Origin: an uncultured Bacteroidales bacterium
GTDB taxonomy: Bacteria > Bacteroidota > Bacteroidia > Bacteroidales > UBA932
Assembly (NCBI GenBank): GCA_949294195.1
Contig: CASFGK010000004.1
Coordinates: 62,001-126,000 of the forward strand
Length of the DNA stretch: 64,000 nt
Direction: 5' to 3'
Shown one piece after another: positions 8,524-16,382 of the stretch. The stretch's first letter is position 1, and the number at the start of each line of letters is the position of its first letter. The notes beneath the pieces were generated by a model. That model saw nothing but the letters and a program-made list of their open reading frames with translations. It was not told the DNA's origin and ran no database searches. A program made the position numbers and the translations under genes.

Positions 8524-9720
8524 ATGAAAATACCTGCTGTAAAGATATTGGAAATCGCGGCAATCATCTGTGCGATGGCAGCCGCAGCCGCCTGCTGCAA
8601 AGTGGAACCGGAGCCCGAAGTCAAGGACCGCATACTCCTGTACTATGGGGCAGGGTTCAATGACCTGAGTGCCGAGATTTCCGCAGACATCAGCCAATTG
8701 TGCTCCTCAGATTATATTCCGGAAAAGAGCAGCGGCAATGTCCTTCTTGTATTCCAGAACCTTGCAGAAAAAAATTATTTGACCCCTTACACGCCTGTAT
8801 TATACAGAGTCTACAGGAACAGAAGCGGGGAAACCGTCAAGGAAACACTACTGACACTGGAACCAGGCACCATTGCGGCATCCGTATCGACCATCAACAG
8901 GGTCCTTTCCCATATTAAGTCGACATTCGTTTACAACACGTTCGGAATGATATTCTCTTCCCATGCGACCGGCTGGCTGCCGGCTGCCGGCAATACGGAA
9001 AACCCTTCAGGCAAGACTGTCTCGCCGCTTTCAATAGGAAATGAATTCAGCCCTGAGACAGGAACGAAAGTACAGTATGAGATGGATCTTGATGATTTTG
9101 CCGATGCCATACCGATGCATCTTGACTACATACTGTTCGATGCATGCTTCATGGGCGGAGTGGAAGTAGCCTATGAGCTGAAAGACGTATGTGACAGAGT
9201 GGCGTTCTCCCAGGCGGAAGTCCTCGCAGACGGATTCGACTACACGACAGTAACAGAGTATCTTCTGAAGTCGGACTCGGATCTGGAAGGCGTGTGCAGG
9301 GCATATTATGAGCATTATGACAAACTTACGGGAGAGTATCATTCAGCCACGGTCTCACTTGTAGAGTGCAGCCGGATGGACAGGCTCGCACAGACATGCA
9401 AGGAAATATACGGGAAACACAGGGACGAGCTGGACAGCATCAACCCGGACGACGTACAGTGCTTTGGAAGACATAAAATACATCAGTATTTCTATGATCT
9501 TGAAGATATAATGAACCAGCTGACACTCGACCAGGCAGAAAAAGAACAGTTCGGTTCAGCTCTTGATGAGTGCATCATATATGCGGCGACTACCGGACGC
9601 ATGGTCAATCTCAAAATCGACAAGTTCTGCGGACTCAGTTCCTACTGTCCCAACAGACTCACTTACGACGACTTCTACCGGACCCTTTCCTGGAACCAGG
9701 CTACAAACATGATACAATAA
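8524..9720 (+). CDS. Clostripain-family (C11) cysteine peptidase lipoprotein
   Basis: This 398-residue protein has a signal peptide ending in a lipobox (AAAACC, near residues 20-25). The C11 catalytic pair is visible: His147 in SSHATGW and Cys208 in DACFMGG. The following GGVEVAYEL and SQAEVLADGFDY segments are also typical. C11 peptidases cleave after Arg or Lys and many Bacteroidales members are surface lipoproteins; target proteins here are unknown. The ATG at 8524 is chosen over an in-frame ATT/TTG stretch upstream because the -7 box lies there. It is divergent from the M49 lipoprotein and ends in a strong terminator. Confidence 0.87.
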   Translation: MKIPAVKILEIAAIICAMAAAAACCKVEPEPEVKDRILLYYGAGFNDLSAEISADISQLCSSDYIPEKSSGNVLLVFQNLAEKNYLTPYTPVLYRVYRNRSGETVKETLLTLEPGTIAASVSTINRVLSHIKSTFVYNTFGMIFSSHATGWLPAAGNTENPSGKTVSPLSIGNEFSPETGTKVQYEMDLDDFADAIPMHLDYILFDACFMGGVEVAYELKDVCDRVAFSQAEVLADGFDYTTVTEYLLKSDSDLEGVCRAYYEHYDKLTGEYHSATVSLVECSRMDRLAQTCKEIYGKHRDELDSINPDDVQCFGRHKIHQYFYDLEDIMNQLTLDQAEKEQFGSALDECIIYAATTGRMVNLKIDKFCGLSSYCPNRLTYDDFYRTLSWNQATNMIQ

Positions 9721-9748
9721 AGACAGGGACCGGTTTTTCCCTGTCTTT
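9719..9748. terminator. Two-way terminator after clostripain-like gene
   Basis: An 11-bp stem (9719-9729 with 9738-9748; core AAGACAGGGA) overlaps the stop codon. It has A-rich and T-rich flanks, so it could also stop the convergent pth transcript. Confidence 0.75.
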
Positions 9749-9807
9749 ATTATCCTGTCAGCACAACCTGCCACACAGTCTGTCGCCGGAAATGGCAAAA
9801 ATCCCGG

Positions 9808-10413
9808 CTATTCCCGGCCGGATGCGTTATCTGCGGCAGGCTTTGGCTTGGTATTCAGTGTATTCATTGCCCTGTCGGGACCGACAACGGCAAATGCCTT
9901 GATACCTTCAATGACCCTGTCACATATCTGTGGCATCTGAGCCTTATCCTCGGGACTCAGCTCACCGAGGACAAAATCTATCTGGCCTCCACGACTGAAA
10001 TCATTCCCTATTCCCATACGGATACGCGCATAATCCTGCGTGCCGAGCATCTCGCTGATATTGGTCAGACCGTTGTGTCCTCCGGCGCTTCCCCCTTTTC
10101 TCAGACGCAAGGTTCCGAACGGAAGATTCAGGTCATCCGAAATGACGATAAGGTTCTCAAGAGGGACCTTGGACTCGTTCAACCAGTAACGGACTGCCTT
10201 GCCGCTCAGATTCATATAGGTAGAAGGCTTTATAAGTATGAACTTCCGCCCCTTGAAGCTTATCTCGGCCTTGCTTCCATATCTGGCGGTCTCAAAAACA
10301 GCATTGGATGCCTGAGCCCAGGCATCCAACACCATAAATCCCATATTATGTCTGGTATTCGCGTACTCGGCCCCGATGTTGCCAAGCCCAACTACCAAAA
10401 AAACGTTCGACAT
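9808..10413 (-). CDS. pth: Peptidyl-tRNA hydrolase
   Basis: The 201-residue protein frees tRNA from prematurely released peptidyl-tRNA. Conserved features are VVGLGNIGAEYANTRHNMGF with catalytic His22, the KPSTYMNLSG segment near 62-71, ISDDLNLPFG with Asp94, and KGGSAGGHNGL near 106-116. The C-terminal tail (KPKPAADNASGRE) is extra and probably disordered. It follows rplY by 24 bases on the same strand, a common pairing (rplY-pth) in many bacteria, so the two are likely one operon. Confidence 0.96.
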   Translation of the reverse strand: MSNVFLVVGLGNIGAEYANTRHNMGFMVLDAWAQASNAVFETARYGSKAEISFKGRKFILIKPSTYMNLSGKAVRYWLNESKVPLENLIVISDDLNLPFGTLRLRKGGSAGGHNGLTNISEMLGTQDYARIRMGIGNDFSRGGQIDFVLGELSPEDKAQMPQICDRVIEGIKAFAVVGPDRAMNTLNTKPKPAADNASGRE

Positions 10414-10437
10414 AATGCGTCAGTTCTCTTGTCCGGC

Positions 10438-11019
10438 TTATGCGTTAGCCTGTGCGGCAGCCTGTGCAGTAGCACGGGTAGGCCTTACAGAGCAGATGAT
10501 GGTAGCTTTCGGTGATACGATGGTCACACCCTCATAGTGAAGGTCACCTGCCACGATCTGCTTGCCGATCATGAGTGAAGTAACGTCTACCTCAAGCTCG
10601 TCAGGAAGCTCGTGAAGATGTGCGCTGATGCGGAGCTTGCGGCTTGAAACAAGAAGCTTGCCTCCCATCTTGACACCTTCGGAGTGTCCTGTAATCTTGA
10701 CAGGAACATCGATAGCCACCGGCTTGTCTTCAGATACTGCAAGGAAATCCACATGAAGGGCTTCATCGGTAACAGGATGCCACTGCACCTCATGGAGGAC
10801 CGCGTAGTATTTCTGACCGTTGTCAAGTTCAAGATCAACGATGTATGAATTCGGAGTATGGGTAAGGGCTTTAAGGGACTTTGAGTCGACTGTGAAAAGG
10901 ACGTTCTCCATTCCAAGTCCATAGATGTTGCATGGTACGAGACCTGCCTTGCGGATGCTCTTTACAACGGCTTTGTTGCCTACCTGACGTACAGAGCCTT
11001 TCAATTCGATGTGTTTCAT
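10438..11019 (-). CDS. rplY: 50S ribosomal protein bL25 (CTC form)
   Basis: This 193-residue protein is the long CTC-type bL25 that binds 5S rRNA: an N-terminal 5S-binding domain (about 1-90; GLVPCNIYG, YAVLHEVQWHPVTDEALHVD) followed by the beta-rich CTC domain (VPVKITGHSEGVKMGGKL, DVTSLMIGKQIVAGDL). The Ala-rich tail TAQAAAQANA is typical of the family. The gene leads the rplY-pth operon. Its transcript would start with two stem-loops, described separately. Confidence 0.96.
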   Translation of the reverse strand: MKHIELKGSVRQVGNKAVVKSIRKAGLVPCNIYGLGMENVLFTVDSKSLKALTHTPNSYIVDLELDNGQKYYAVLHEVQWHPVTDEALHVDFLAVSEDKPVAIDVPVKITGHSEGVKMGGKLLVSSRKLRISAHLHELPDELEVDVTSLMIGKQIVAGDLHYEGVTIVSPKATIICSVRPTRATAQAAAQANA

Positions 11020-11047
11020 GTTTTTTGATTTAAAAATGTGTTACTCA

Positions 11048-11100
11048 GTTCGTTGGAAACGAACCCCATTGCACCAAAAAGCACTGCGCTTTTTATGGGG
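11048..11100 (-). promoter_or_regulatory. Structured 5' leader of rplY, two stem-loops
   Basis: Between the -7 box and the rplY start are two adjacent hairpins. One is a perfect 7-bp stem, GTTCGTT-gga-AACGAAC at 11048-11064. The other is compound: CCCCAT (11064-11069) pairs with ATGGGG (11095-11100), enclosing a perfect AAAAAGC/GCTTTTT stem (11076-11082 with 11088-11094). The predicted start site falls at or next to the outer stem. Ribosomal protein genes are often controlled through leader structures, so a role in autoregulation or mRNA stability is an inference. Confidence 0.5.
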
Positions 11101-11103
11101 CTG

Positions 11104-11111
11104 CAAAGATA
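11104..11111 (-). promoter_or_regulatory. Promoter -7 box of rplY-pth
   Basis: On the minus strand the box reads TATCTTTG, with TTTG about 22 bases upstream as a possible -33 element. It places the transcript start at the edge of the leader hairpins. Confidence 0.6.
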
Positions 11112-11284
11112 GGTATAAATTATCTAATTCTGACAAAGTTTTTTCAAAAATTATCAATATGCTTGAAATGAGGCGGATAATGAATTCCCGGACTGAAATT
11201 TGTTTTGGTATTTGGATTTAAATGATTAACTTGCGCATGTTTTTGATGCTTAATGTTTAACGGACTTTTAAAATTTTAACTAAG

Positions 11285-11458
11285 ATGAAAGAGCTTGTAG
11301 ATCAGATCAAAGCTGAGTATGAAGTTTTCGAGAAGAATGCTGAGGCTCAGGTGGAGAAAGGAAACAAAGCAGCCGGAGCCCGCGCTCGTAAAGCAGCTTT
11401 GAACATCATGAAAATGATGAAAGATTTCAGGAAAGTCTCTGTCGAGAGTTCCAAGTAA
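11285..11458 (+). CDS. Histone H1-like protein (Hc1 family)
   Basis: A 57-residue protein beginning MKELVDQIKAEYEVFEKNAE and containing QVEKGNKAAGARARKAAL, then MMKDFRKVSVESSK. This matches the short Bacteroidetes Hc1/histone H1-like proteins, which are small, Lys/Ala-rich and helical. Chlamydial Hc1 condenses DNA, and a nucleoid role is inferred here. It is monocistronic, divergent from rplY across 265 bases, and followed by a clear terminator. The upstream region is AT-rich without a perfect -7 box; the best is GGTATTTG near 11207-11214. Confidence 0.88.
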   Translation: MKELVDQIKAEYEVFEKNAEAQVEKGNKAAGARARKAALNIMKMMKDFRKVSVESSK

Positions 11459-11485
11459 ATCACTTTCTCAAGCTTAAAGGCTAAA

Positions 11486-11517
11486 AAGCGGTCGGAATGA
11501 AGTCCTGCCGCTTTTTT
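11486..11517. terminator. Two-way terminator between the Hc1-like gene and the spacer
   Basis: AAAAAGCGGTCGGA pairs with TCCTGCCGCTTTTTT around a 6-base loop, with A-tract and T-tract on either side. It ends the Hc1 transcript and would work equally from the other strand. Confidence 0.75.
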
Positions 11518-11609
11518 ATTATTTTGGGTTGCCGATACAAAGGAAAAGGAGCCGGAACTGCTACGTAAACCGACTCCTAAACGTGTACTAAAACCTAAAC
11601 CTGACACAT
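11486..11609 (-). ncRNA. Candidate minus-strand small RNA
   Basis: The 268-base gap between the Hc1-like and TRIC genes has no coding sense on either strand. Read on the minus strand, a weak -7 box TTCCTTTG (11615-11622) is followed by about 120 bases. These contain a 9-bp hairpin (11547-11555 with 11570-11578, one G-U pair, 14-base loop) and finish at the GC-rich terminator shared with the Hc1 gene. A promoter, stem and terminator in order suggest a small RNA, but the promoter is one base off consensus and no family is recognised. Confidence 0.3.
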
Positions 11610-11696
11610 AGATGCAAAGGAAGGACGGAATGTTGCACCTTGCACGGAAAATTTTCAAAATATTATTCCGATAACAGACATTACGCCACATTTCAC

Positions 11697-11704
11697 TATC
11701 TTTG
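11697..11704 (+). promoter_or_regulatory. Promoter -7 box of TRIC-type gene
   Basis: TATCTTTG, an exact TAnnTTTG box, 22 bases before the ATG at 11727. Confidence 0.6.
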
Positions 11705-11726
11705 CCGCCCGAAAAACCGGACGGAA

Positions 11727-12365
11727 ATGGATTTCATCACCATTATAGACTATCTGGGAACATTCGCATTCGCCATAAGCGGAATAAGACTGGCTGCAGC
11801 CAAGAACTTCGACTGGTTCGGGGCCTACGTGGTAGGATTTGTGACTGCAGTCGGAGGGGGTACGCTCAGGGACGTCATGCTGGATGTAACCCCTTTTTGG
11901 ATGGAACAGCCTTCTTATGTGGTAATTACGGCACTGGCTCTGATATTCGTAGTCATATTCCGCCGGCAGGTAGTGCGGCTTGACAATACTTTCTTCATCT
12001 TCGATGCCATAGGCATAGGCCTGTTCACTGTTGTCGGAGTGGAAAAAAGCATCGCTGCAGACTATCCTGTCTGGGTGAATATCATTATGGGGGCCATAAC
12101 AGGAGCTGCCGGAGGCATGTTCCGGGACATCTTCATAAATGAAGTCCCACTGATTTTCAGGAAAGACATCTATGCCCTGGCTTGTGTAGGAGGCGGCATT
12201 GCATACTATGTCTGCTTCTGGCTGGGATGCTCGCACATATTCACCCAGATCACTGCAGCCGTTGCCGTGATTCTTATACGGATACTTTCAGTAAAGTTCG
12301 GCATCAGCCTCCCTTCCCTCCGCAGTATGGAAGAAGTGGAAGCGACCAGACCGAAAAAAGGATAG
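11727..12365 (+). CDS. TRIC/UPF0126-family membrane channel
   Basis: The 212-residue protein is almost wholly hydrophobic with about seven membrane helices. It carries the duplicated glycine-rich signature of UPF0126: TAVGGGTLRDVM in the first half and TGAAGGMFRDIF in the second, reflecting the inverted three-helix repeats of the TRIC fold. Prokaryotic TRIC homologues form trimeric monovalent-cation channels; whether this one does, or moves another solute such as glycine, is not shown by sequence. ATG 11727 fits the promoter and the start of homology. It converges on the nucleoside phosphorylase gene. Confidence 0.88.
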   Translation: MDFITIIDYLGTFAFAISGIRLAAAKNFDWFGAYVVGFVTAVGGGTLRDVMLDVTPFWMEQPSYVVITALALIFVVIFRRQVVRLDNTFFIFDAIGIGLFTVVGVEKSIAADYPVWVNIIMGAITGAAGGMFRDIFINEVPLIFRKDIYALACVGGGIAYYVCFWLGCSHIFTQITAAVAVILIRILSVKFGISLPSLRSMEEVEATRPKKG

Positions 12366-12410
12366 CCTCACCTGGCTTTTCTCCGGCTCAAGCGGGCAGA
12401 AAAGTCTGCT

Positions 12411-13244
12411 CTACAACGACTCGATCAGCTTGGTAAAGAGGACTGTCATCCTGTCAGCGGCTGCATCGGCAGCGGCTAAGACATCATCTCCGTCGTTCTT
12501 GTAATCATCCGCATAGTCGTCATGTGCCTCGTTTGTGATTACAGACATTCCGAACACCGGAACAGACATGTGACGCGCCACTATCACCTCGGGAATAGTG
12601 GACATTCCTACGGCATCGGCCCCTATCATTCTGAAATATTTGTATTCGGAAGGGGTTTCATACGAAGGTCCTGTCCCGGCAAGATAGACACCGGATTTCA
12701 GCTCGATTCCGTTTCCGGCTCCGATTATCTCGGCTTTCTTTATGAGCTGCGGATCGTACGGCCGGGTCATGTCAGGGAAGCGAGGGCCGAATTCGTCCAT
12801 GTTCTTCCCGACCAAAGGATTGGGCAACAAGTTGATATGGTCTCTGATAATCATCAGGTCCCCCACCCTGAAATCAAAGTTGACTCCCCCGGCAGCATTC
12901 GAGACGAAAAGATATTCTATGCCAAGCACTTTCATCACCCTTATCGGGAGTGTGACAAGATCCATCGGATATCCTTCATAATAATGGAAACGCCCCTGCA
13001 TGGCGACAACTGTTTTCCCGCCGAGATTCCCTATTATGAAATTTCCCTTATGGCCTACTGCCGTAGAAACAGGGAAACCCGGTATCTCCTTGTAAGGAAT
13101 GGTTACAGGATCCGTGATACGGTCTGCAAGCTTGCCAAGCCCGCTGCCGAGGACTATGCCTACCTGAGGTTTCCTGCCAGAGGACTTACGTGCTACATAT
13201 TCGGCGGCAGCACTGATTTTCTCTACTCTTGGGTCGGTATTCAT
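12411..13244 (-). CDS. Purine nucleoside phosphorylase, class II trimeric type
   Basis: The 277-residue protein cleaves purine (deoxy)ribonucleosides with phosphate to give the base and ribose-1-phosphate. It shows GIVLGSGLG (29-37) for phosphate, the GHKG His65, MQGRFHYYEGY at 82-92, the VSNAAGG loop, AGTGPSYETPSE and the base-contacting ITNEAHD. Length and motifs fit the trimeric PunA/XapA group rather than hexameric DeoD. It lies 53 bases downstream of an adenosine/SAH deaminase-like amidohydrolase, so the two probably form a purine-salvage operon in which deamination feeds phosphorolysis. Confidence 0.93.
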   Translation of the reverse strand: MNTDPRVEKISAAAEYVARKSSGRKPQVGIVLGSGLGKLADRITDPVTIPYKEIPGFPVSTAVGHKGNFIIGNLGGKTVVAMQGRFHYYEGYPMDLVTLPIRVMKVLGIEYLFVSNAAGGVNFDFRVGDLMIIRDHINLLPNPLVGKNMDEFGPRFPDMTRPYDPQLIKKAEIIGAGNGIELKSGVYLAGTGPSYETPSEYKYFRMIGADAVGMSTIPEVIVARHMSVPVFGMSVITNEAHDDYADDYKNDGDDVLAAADAAADRMTVLFTKLIESL

Positions 13245-13297
13245 GATTTGTGATTTATTAGTGTTATTGATAGCATGTCAGTTTCCCGAATGTTTTT

Positions 13298-14587
13298 TCA
13301 GCGTCTCCCGGATAACATCCGCAGCAGGACCTTACGCGCCTCCTGCAGAGTTTCCTTCTCTCCCGGAATCCGGTGCTGCCGCATGATGAACTTTCCGCCG
13401 CAGATCACCGATTCTATACAGTCACTATGGGCAGAATAGATGAAATTGGCAAGGAACGGCGCCGGGGAAAGGAAGAACGTATTGTCGGTATCGACTATAA
13501 GAATATCGGCAGCCTTGCCCTCCTCTATCTTTCCTGTATTCAGGCCGAGTGCCTTGGCTCCGGCGGCTGTGGCCATGTCGAGCAGTTCGTCCAGAGGCAT
13601 CGCAGACGGATCTTCCCTCCAGGCTTTCTGTACCATGGCGGATGTTTTCATCGCCTCGAGAATGTCCAGGTTGTTGGATGAGGCGCAGCCGTCCGTTCCC
13701 ATACAGATATTGGCTCCGGCGGTTTTAAGTTCCTTATAGAGGAATCGATAGCCTGAAGAAAGCTTGAGGTTTGAGTTTATGTTGTGGACACACGAAACGC
13801 CTCTGAGGCCCAGGGTCTCTATATCATTTCCGTCAAGCCAAAGGGTATGCGCCGCTACAGTGTCCGGCCCCAGCAGACCGAGCCTGTCCGCATACTGGAC
13901 AGGAGAAAGGCCGTGCGCCTTCTTGCAGTCTTCCACTTCCTTGAGTGTCTCACTGAGATGGATATGGAGCTTGAGTCCGTTACTGCGGGCAAATTCCGCT
14001 GCCCACAGCATGAGATCTTCCGATACAGAATATACCGAATGCACGCCGACTGCGAACGCCCCTTTCCGCCATTTCCCGGACCTGCCGTAGGCTTCAATGC
14101 ACCTGGTTTTCTCCTTCTCCGCTACTTTCCTGTCATTCCTGTCGCACAGGACATATGAATTCACAGACCTGACACCTGATTCTTCAGCCGCACTGTATCC
14201 CGAGTCCGGGAACCAGTAGTGGTCATTGAATGAAGTTGTCCCCGTACGGGCCATCTCTATGCATGCGACCTTTGTGCCCCAGTATACGAACTCCGGGTCT
14301 ATTCCCGACTCTGCGTCCCAGATTTCCTTGATCCACTGATGGAAAGCGACATCCTCACCTGTTCCGCGCATGAGGGTCATGGCTGCATGGGTATGCATGT
14401 TGACAAATCCAGGCACAGCCACTTTGCCATGACAGGACAATGTTTCGTGCACCATACCATCTTCAGTCCCGCATCCGGAAGCCCCGGACCGGGTGATTCC
14501 CGCTATCAGGCCGTCTCTGACGAGAATGTCATACTCGTCTTTTCCTTTTCCTGCTATCTGTATATTTTTCAGAAGTATCGTTTCCAT
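13298..14587 (-). CDS. Amidohydrolase, MTA/SAH deaminase-like
   Basis: The 429-residue protein belongs to the TrzN/MtaD branch of metal-dependent hydrolases. Metal ligands are visible: His65 and His67 in NMHTHAAMTLMRG, His208/His210 with Glu213 in LHIHLSET, His247 in AAHTLWL and Asp299 in CMGTDGCAS. The C-terminal GKIEEGKAADILIVD closes the composite beta-sandwich. Relatives deaminate 5'-methylthioadenosine, S-adenosylhomocysteine or adenosine, or act on chlorinated triazines. The adjacent purine nucleoside phosphorylase favours a purine nucleoside. An in-frame TTG eight codons upstream is rejected for ATG 14587. Confidence 0.87.
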   Translation of the reverse strand: METILLKNIQIAGKGKDEYDILVRDGLIAGITRSGASGCGTEDGMVHETLSCHGKVAVPGFVNMHTHAAMTLMRGTGEDVAFHQWIKEIWDAESGIDPEFVYWGTKVACIEMARTGTTSFNDHYWFPDSGYSAAEESGVRSVNSYVLCDRNDRKVAEKEKTRCIEAYGRSGKWRKGAFAVGVHSVYSVSEDLMLWAAEFARSNGLKLHIHLSETLKEVEDCKKAHGLSPVQYADRLGLLGPDTVAAHTLWLDGNDIETLGLRGVSCVHNINSNLKLSSGYRFLYKELKTAGANICMGTDGCASSNNLDILEAMKTSAMVQKAWREDPSAMPLDELLDMATAAGAKALGLNTGKIEEGKAADILIVDTDNTFFLSPAPFLANFIYSAHSDCIESVICGGKFIMRQHRIPGEKETLQEARKVLLRMLSGRR

Positions 14588-14682
14588 ATTTCCGTTGGTA
14601 AAATTTTCCAAAGATATAGAATCTGTTTTGATTTTCGTACAAGATTCATACTGATGTTGCGGAGGAAATCCGGATTTATATG

Positions 14683-14690
14683 TAAGTTTG
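14683..14690 (+). promoter_or_regulatory. Promoter -7 box of manA
   Basis: TAAGTTTG, an exact TAnnTTTG box, 20 bases before the ATG at 14711. Confidence 0.55.
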
Positions 14691-14710
14691 CACCGGATAA
14701 AAAAACGACA

Positions 14711-15883
14711 ATGGAAAGCAGGAAAAATCTCTATCCGTTAAAGTTCATCCCAGTGGCCGTGAAGGAGCCCTGGGGTGGGAATGCCCTGACAGAGAGGCTG
14801 GGCAAGGAGTTCGTGGAATGCGACAGCGAAGGAAATGAAGTCAGACTCACTTCAGAAGACCGGATCGGTGAAAGCTGGGAAATCTCCGATATGGGATTCA
14901 TTGATTCTGTCGTGGCCGAAGGATGGCTGGCCGGAAATACTTTTGAGGAAATAATGGAAACATACATCGAGAGAATTTCCGGAGAAAACGTCTATCAGTT
15001 TTACGGAAGGCAATTTCCCGTACTTGTTAAGTTTCTCGACATCAAGGGACGTACTCCGCTGCAGGTCCATCCTGACGATGAAGTGGCGGCCCAGAGATAT
15101 GATTCTTTGGGCAAATGCAAGATGTGGTATGTAATGGATGCTGCTCCCGATGCCAGAGTCTACATGGGATTCAGGGACGGGATCACTGCACAGGAACTTT
15201 ATGACAAATGTCAGGACGGGACTATCGGAGAGAAGCTCAATGTCATCAGACCGGCAAAGGGAGACTTCATACTGATACGGCCGGGGACAGTCCACGCCGC
15301 CGGGGGCGGTCTCCTGATAGCCGAGATCCAGGAATCTTCCGACTTGACCTTCAATCTGTTCGACTGGGACAAGGGAAAAGGAAAGACAGAAGACGGGGCC
15401 CTGCATCTGGAAGAGGCATTCGATATCATAGATATGGGCCCTTATGACATTTCAGACTACCACAGGCAGGAAGCCGGAAAAGCAGGCTCCGGAGAGGCTA
15501 CGGCAGAGATGGTTTCCGTTCCGCAGTTCTCCGTTTCCGGAATACAGGTGAGGGAACCGCTGAAAATTTCCAACGGACAGTCAGGCTCCTTCCTCATTTA
15601 TATTTGCGTGGAAGGGAAAGCCGGCATACAGGTTCCCGGCGTAAAGGATGACGGGAGCAAATGCATGGACAGTTACGGTCTGAAAAAAGGAGAGACAGTA
15701 CTTGTTCCTGCCGACATGCCGGATTTTTTCATCGTGCCGGAAGAGCGGGACACCATGCTTCTGGAAGTTCGGCTCGAAAAGCAGGAGGAAACCGACAGCT
15801 ATATCAACCCTGAAACAGAGCCGTACCTTGAAGGGGAGGACTACGGCGGAGTGGAAGACATCGAAGGAGAGGAAGACGAATAG
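14711..15883 (+). CDS. manA: Mannose-6-phosphate isomerase, class I
   Basis: The 390-residue protein is a cupin-fold zinc isomerase interconverting mannose-6-phosphate and fructose-6-phosphate, which feeds GDP-mannose and GDP-fucose synthesis. It shows KEPWGGNAL near the N-terminus, the zinc-binding LQVHPDDE at 117-124 and RPGTVHAAGGGLLIAEIQE in the central domain, plus a second cupin half to about 355. A short acidic tail (GVEDIEGEEDE) follows. The frame stays open far upstream, but homology starts at MESRKNLYPLKFIPV. It is followed after 43 bases by the Hsp15-like gene. Confidence 0.92.
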   Translation: MESRKNLYPLKFIPVAVKEPWGGNALTERLGKEFVECDSEGNEVRLTSEDRIGESWEISDMGFIDSVVAEGWLAGNTFEEIMETYIERISGENVYQFYGRQFPVLVKFLDIKGRTPLQVHPDDEVAAQRYDSLGKCKMWYVMDAAPDARVYMGFRDGITAQELYDKCQDGTIGEKLNVIRPAKGDFILIRPGTVHAAGGGLLIAEIQESSDLTFNLFDWDKGKGKTEDGALHLEEAFDIIDMGPYDISDYHRQEAGKAGSGEATAEMVSVPQFSVSGIQVREPLKISNGQSGSFLIYICVEGKAGIQVPGVKDDGSKCMDSYGLKKGETVLVPADMPDFFIVPEERDTMLLEVRLEKQEETDSYINPETEPYLEGEDYGGVEDIEGEEDE

Positions 15884-15885
15884 GA

Positions 15886-15908
15886 AACAGCCATAAACCA
15901 TGGCTGTT
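15886..15908 (+). other. Intercistronic hairpin manA/S4 gene
   Basis: A perfect 9-bp stem AACAGCCAT-aaacc-ATGGCTGTT sits between the manA stop and the next ATG. There is no T-tract, so it is more likely a processing or stability stem than a terminator. Confidence 0.45.
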
Positions 15909-15926
15909 CCACAAAATTGATTTTCA

Positions 15927-16382
15927 ATGTCAGACGAAACCAGAATCGACAAATACCTGTGGGCGGTAAGAGTCTTCAAGACACGGACCGATGCCACGGA
16001 TGCATGCAAAGGAGGAAAAATCCGGGTCAACGGAGCTGATGTCAAGCCTTCCAAGGCGATTAAGCCCGGGGATATCATAACTGCCCGTAAAGGTGCAGTC
16101 ACCTATACCTACAAGGTAATAGCACCTGTAGAAAAACGGCAGGGAGCCAAACTTGTTCCCCAATATGCGGAAAACATCACCCCTGAGGAGGAACTTGCAA
16201 AGCTCAAGGCTCCTGTAGAGACTTTCTTCCTCAAAAGAGACAGGGGTACAGGCCGGCCGACAAAAAAGGACAGACGCCAGATGGAATCTCTGTGGGACTC
16301 CCTCAGTTTCGACGATGTGCCTGATGATGTATCGGACATGTTCGCGTCCGAATTCGGCTTCGATGACGATCCGGAAGACTGA
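15927..16382 (+). CDS. Hsp15-like S4-domain RNA-binding protein
   Basis: The 151-residue protein has an N-terminal S4 fold (about 5-62: RIDKYLWAVRVFKTRTDAT, GGKIRVNGADVKPSKAIKPGD), then a basic stretch and an acidic C-terminal tail rich in Asp. E. coli Hsp15 (HslR) binds stalled 50S subunits carrying nascent chains and helps recycle them; a similar role is inferred. The tail SDMFASEFGFDDDPED is unlike E. coli. It probably shares the manA transcript and abuts the convergent DoxX-like gene with no spacer. Confidence 0.85.
   Translation: MSDETRIDKYLWAVRVFKTRTDATDACKGGKIRVNGADVKPSKAIKPGDIITARKGAVTYTYKVIAPVEKRQGAKLVPQYAENITPEEELAKLKAPVETFFLKRDRGTGRPTKKDRRQMESLWDSLSFDDVPDDVSDMFASEFGFDDDPED

Noticed and set aside
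11347-11691. 114-codon minus-strand frame over the Hc1 gene and spacer
   Set aside because: It overlaps the Hc1 gene on the opposite strand and runs through the terminator hairpin.
15886-15908. Terminator between manA and the S4-domain gene
   Set aside because: The stem is strong but no T-tract follows, so read-through into the S4 gene is likely.
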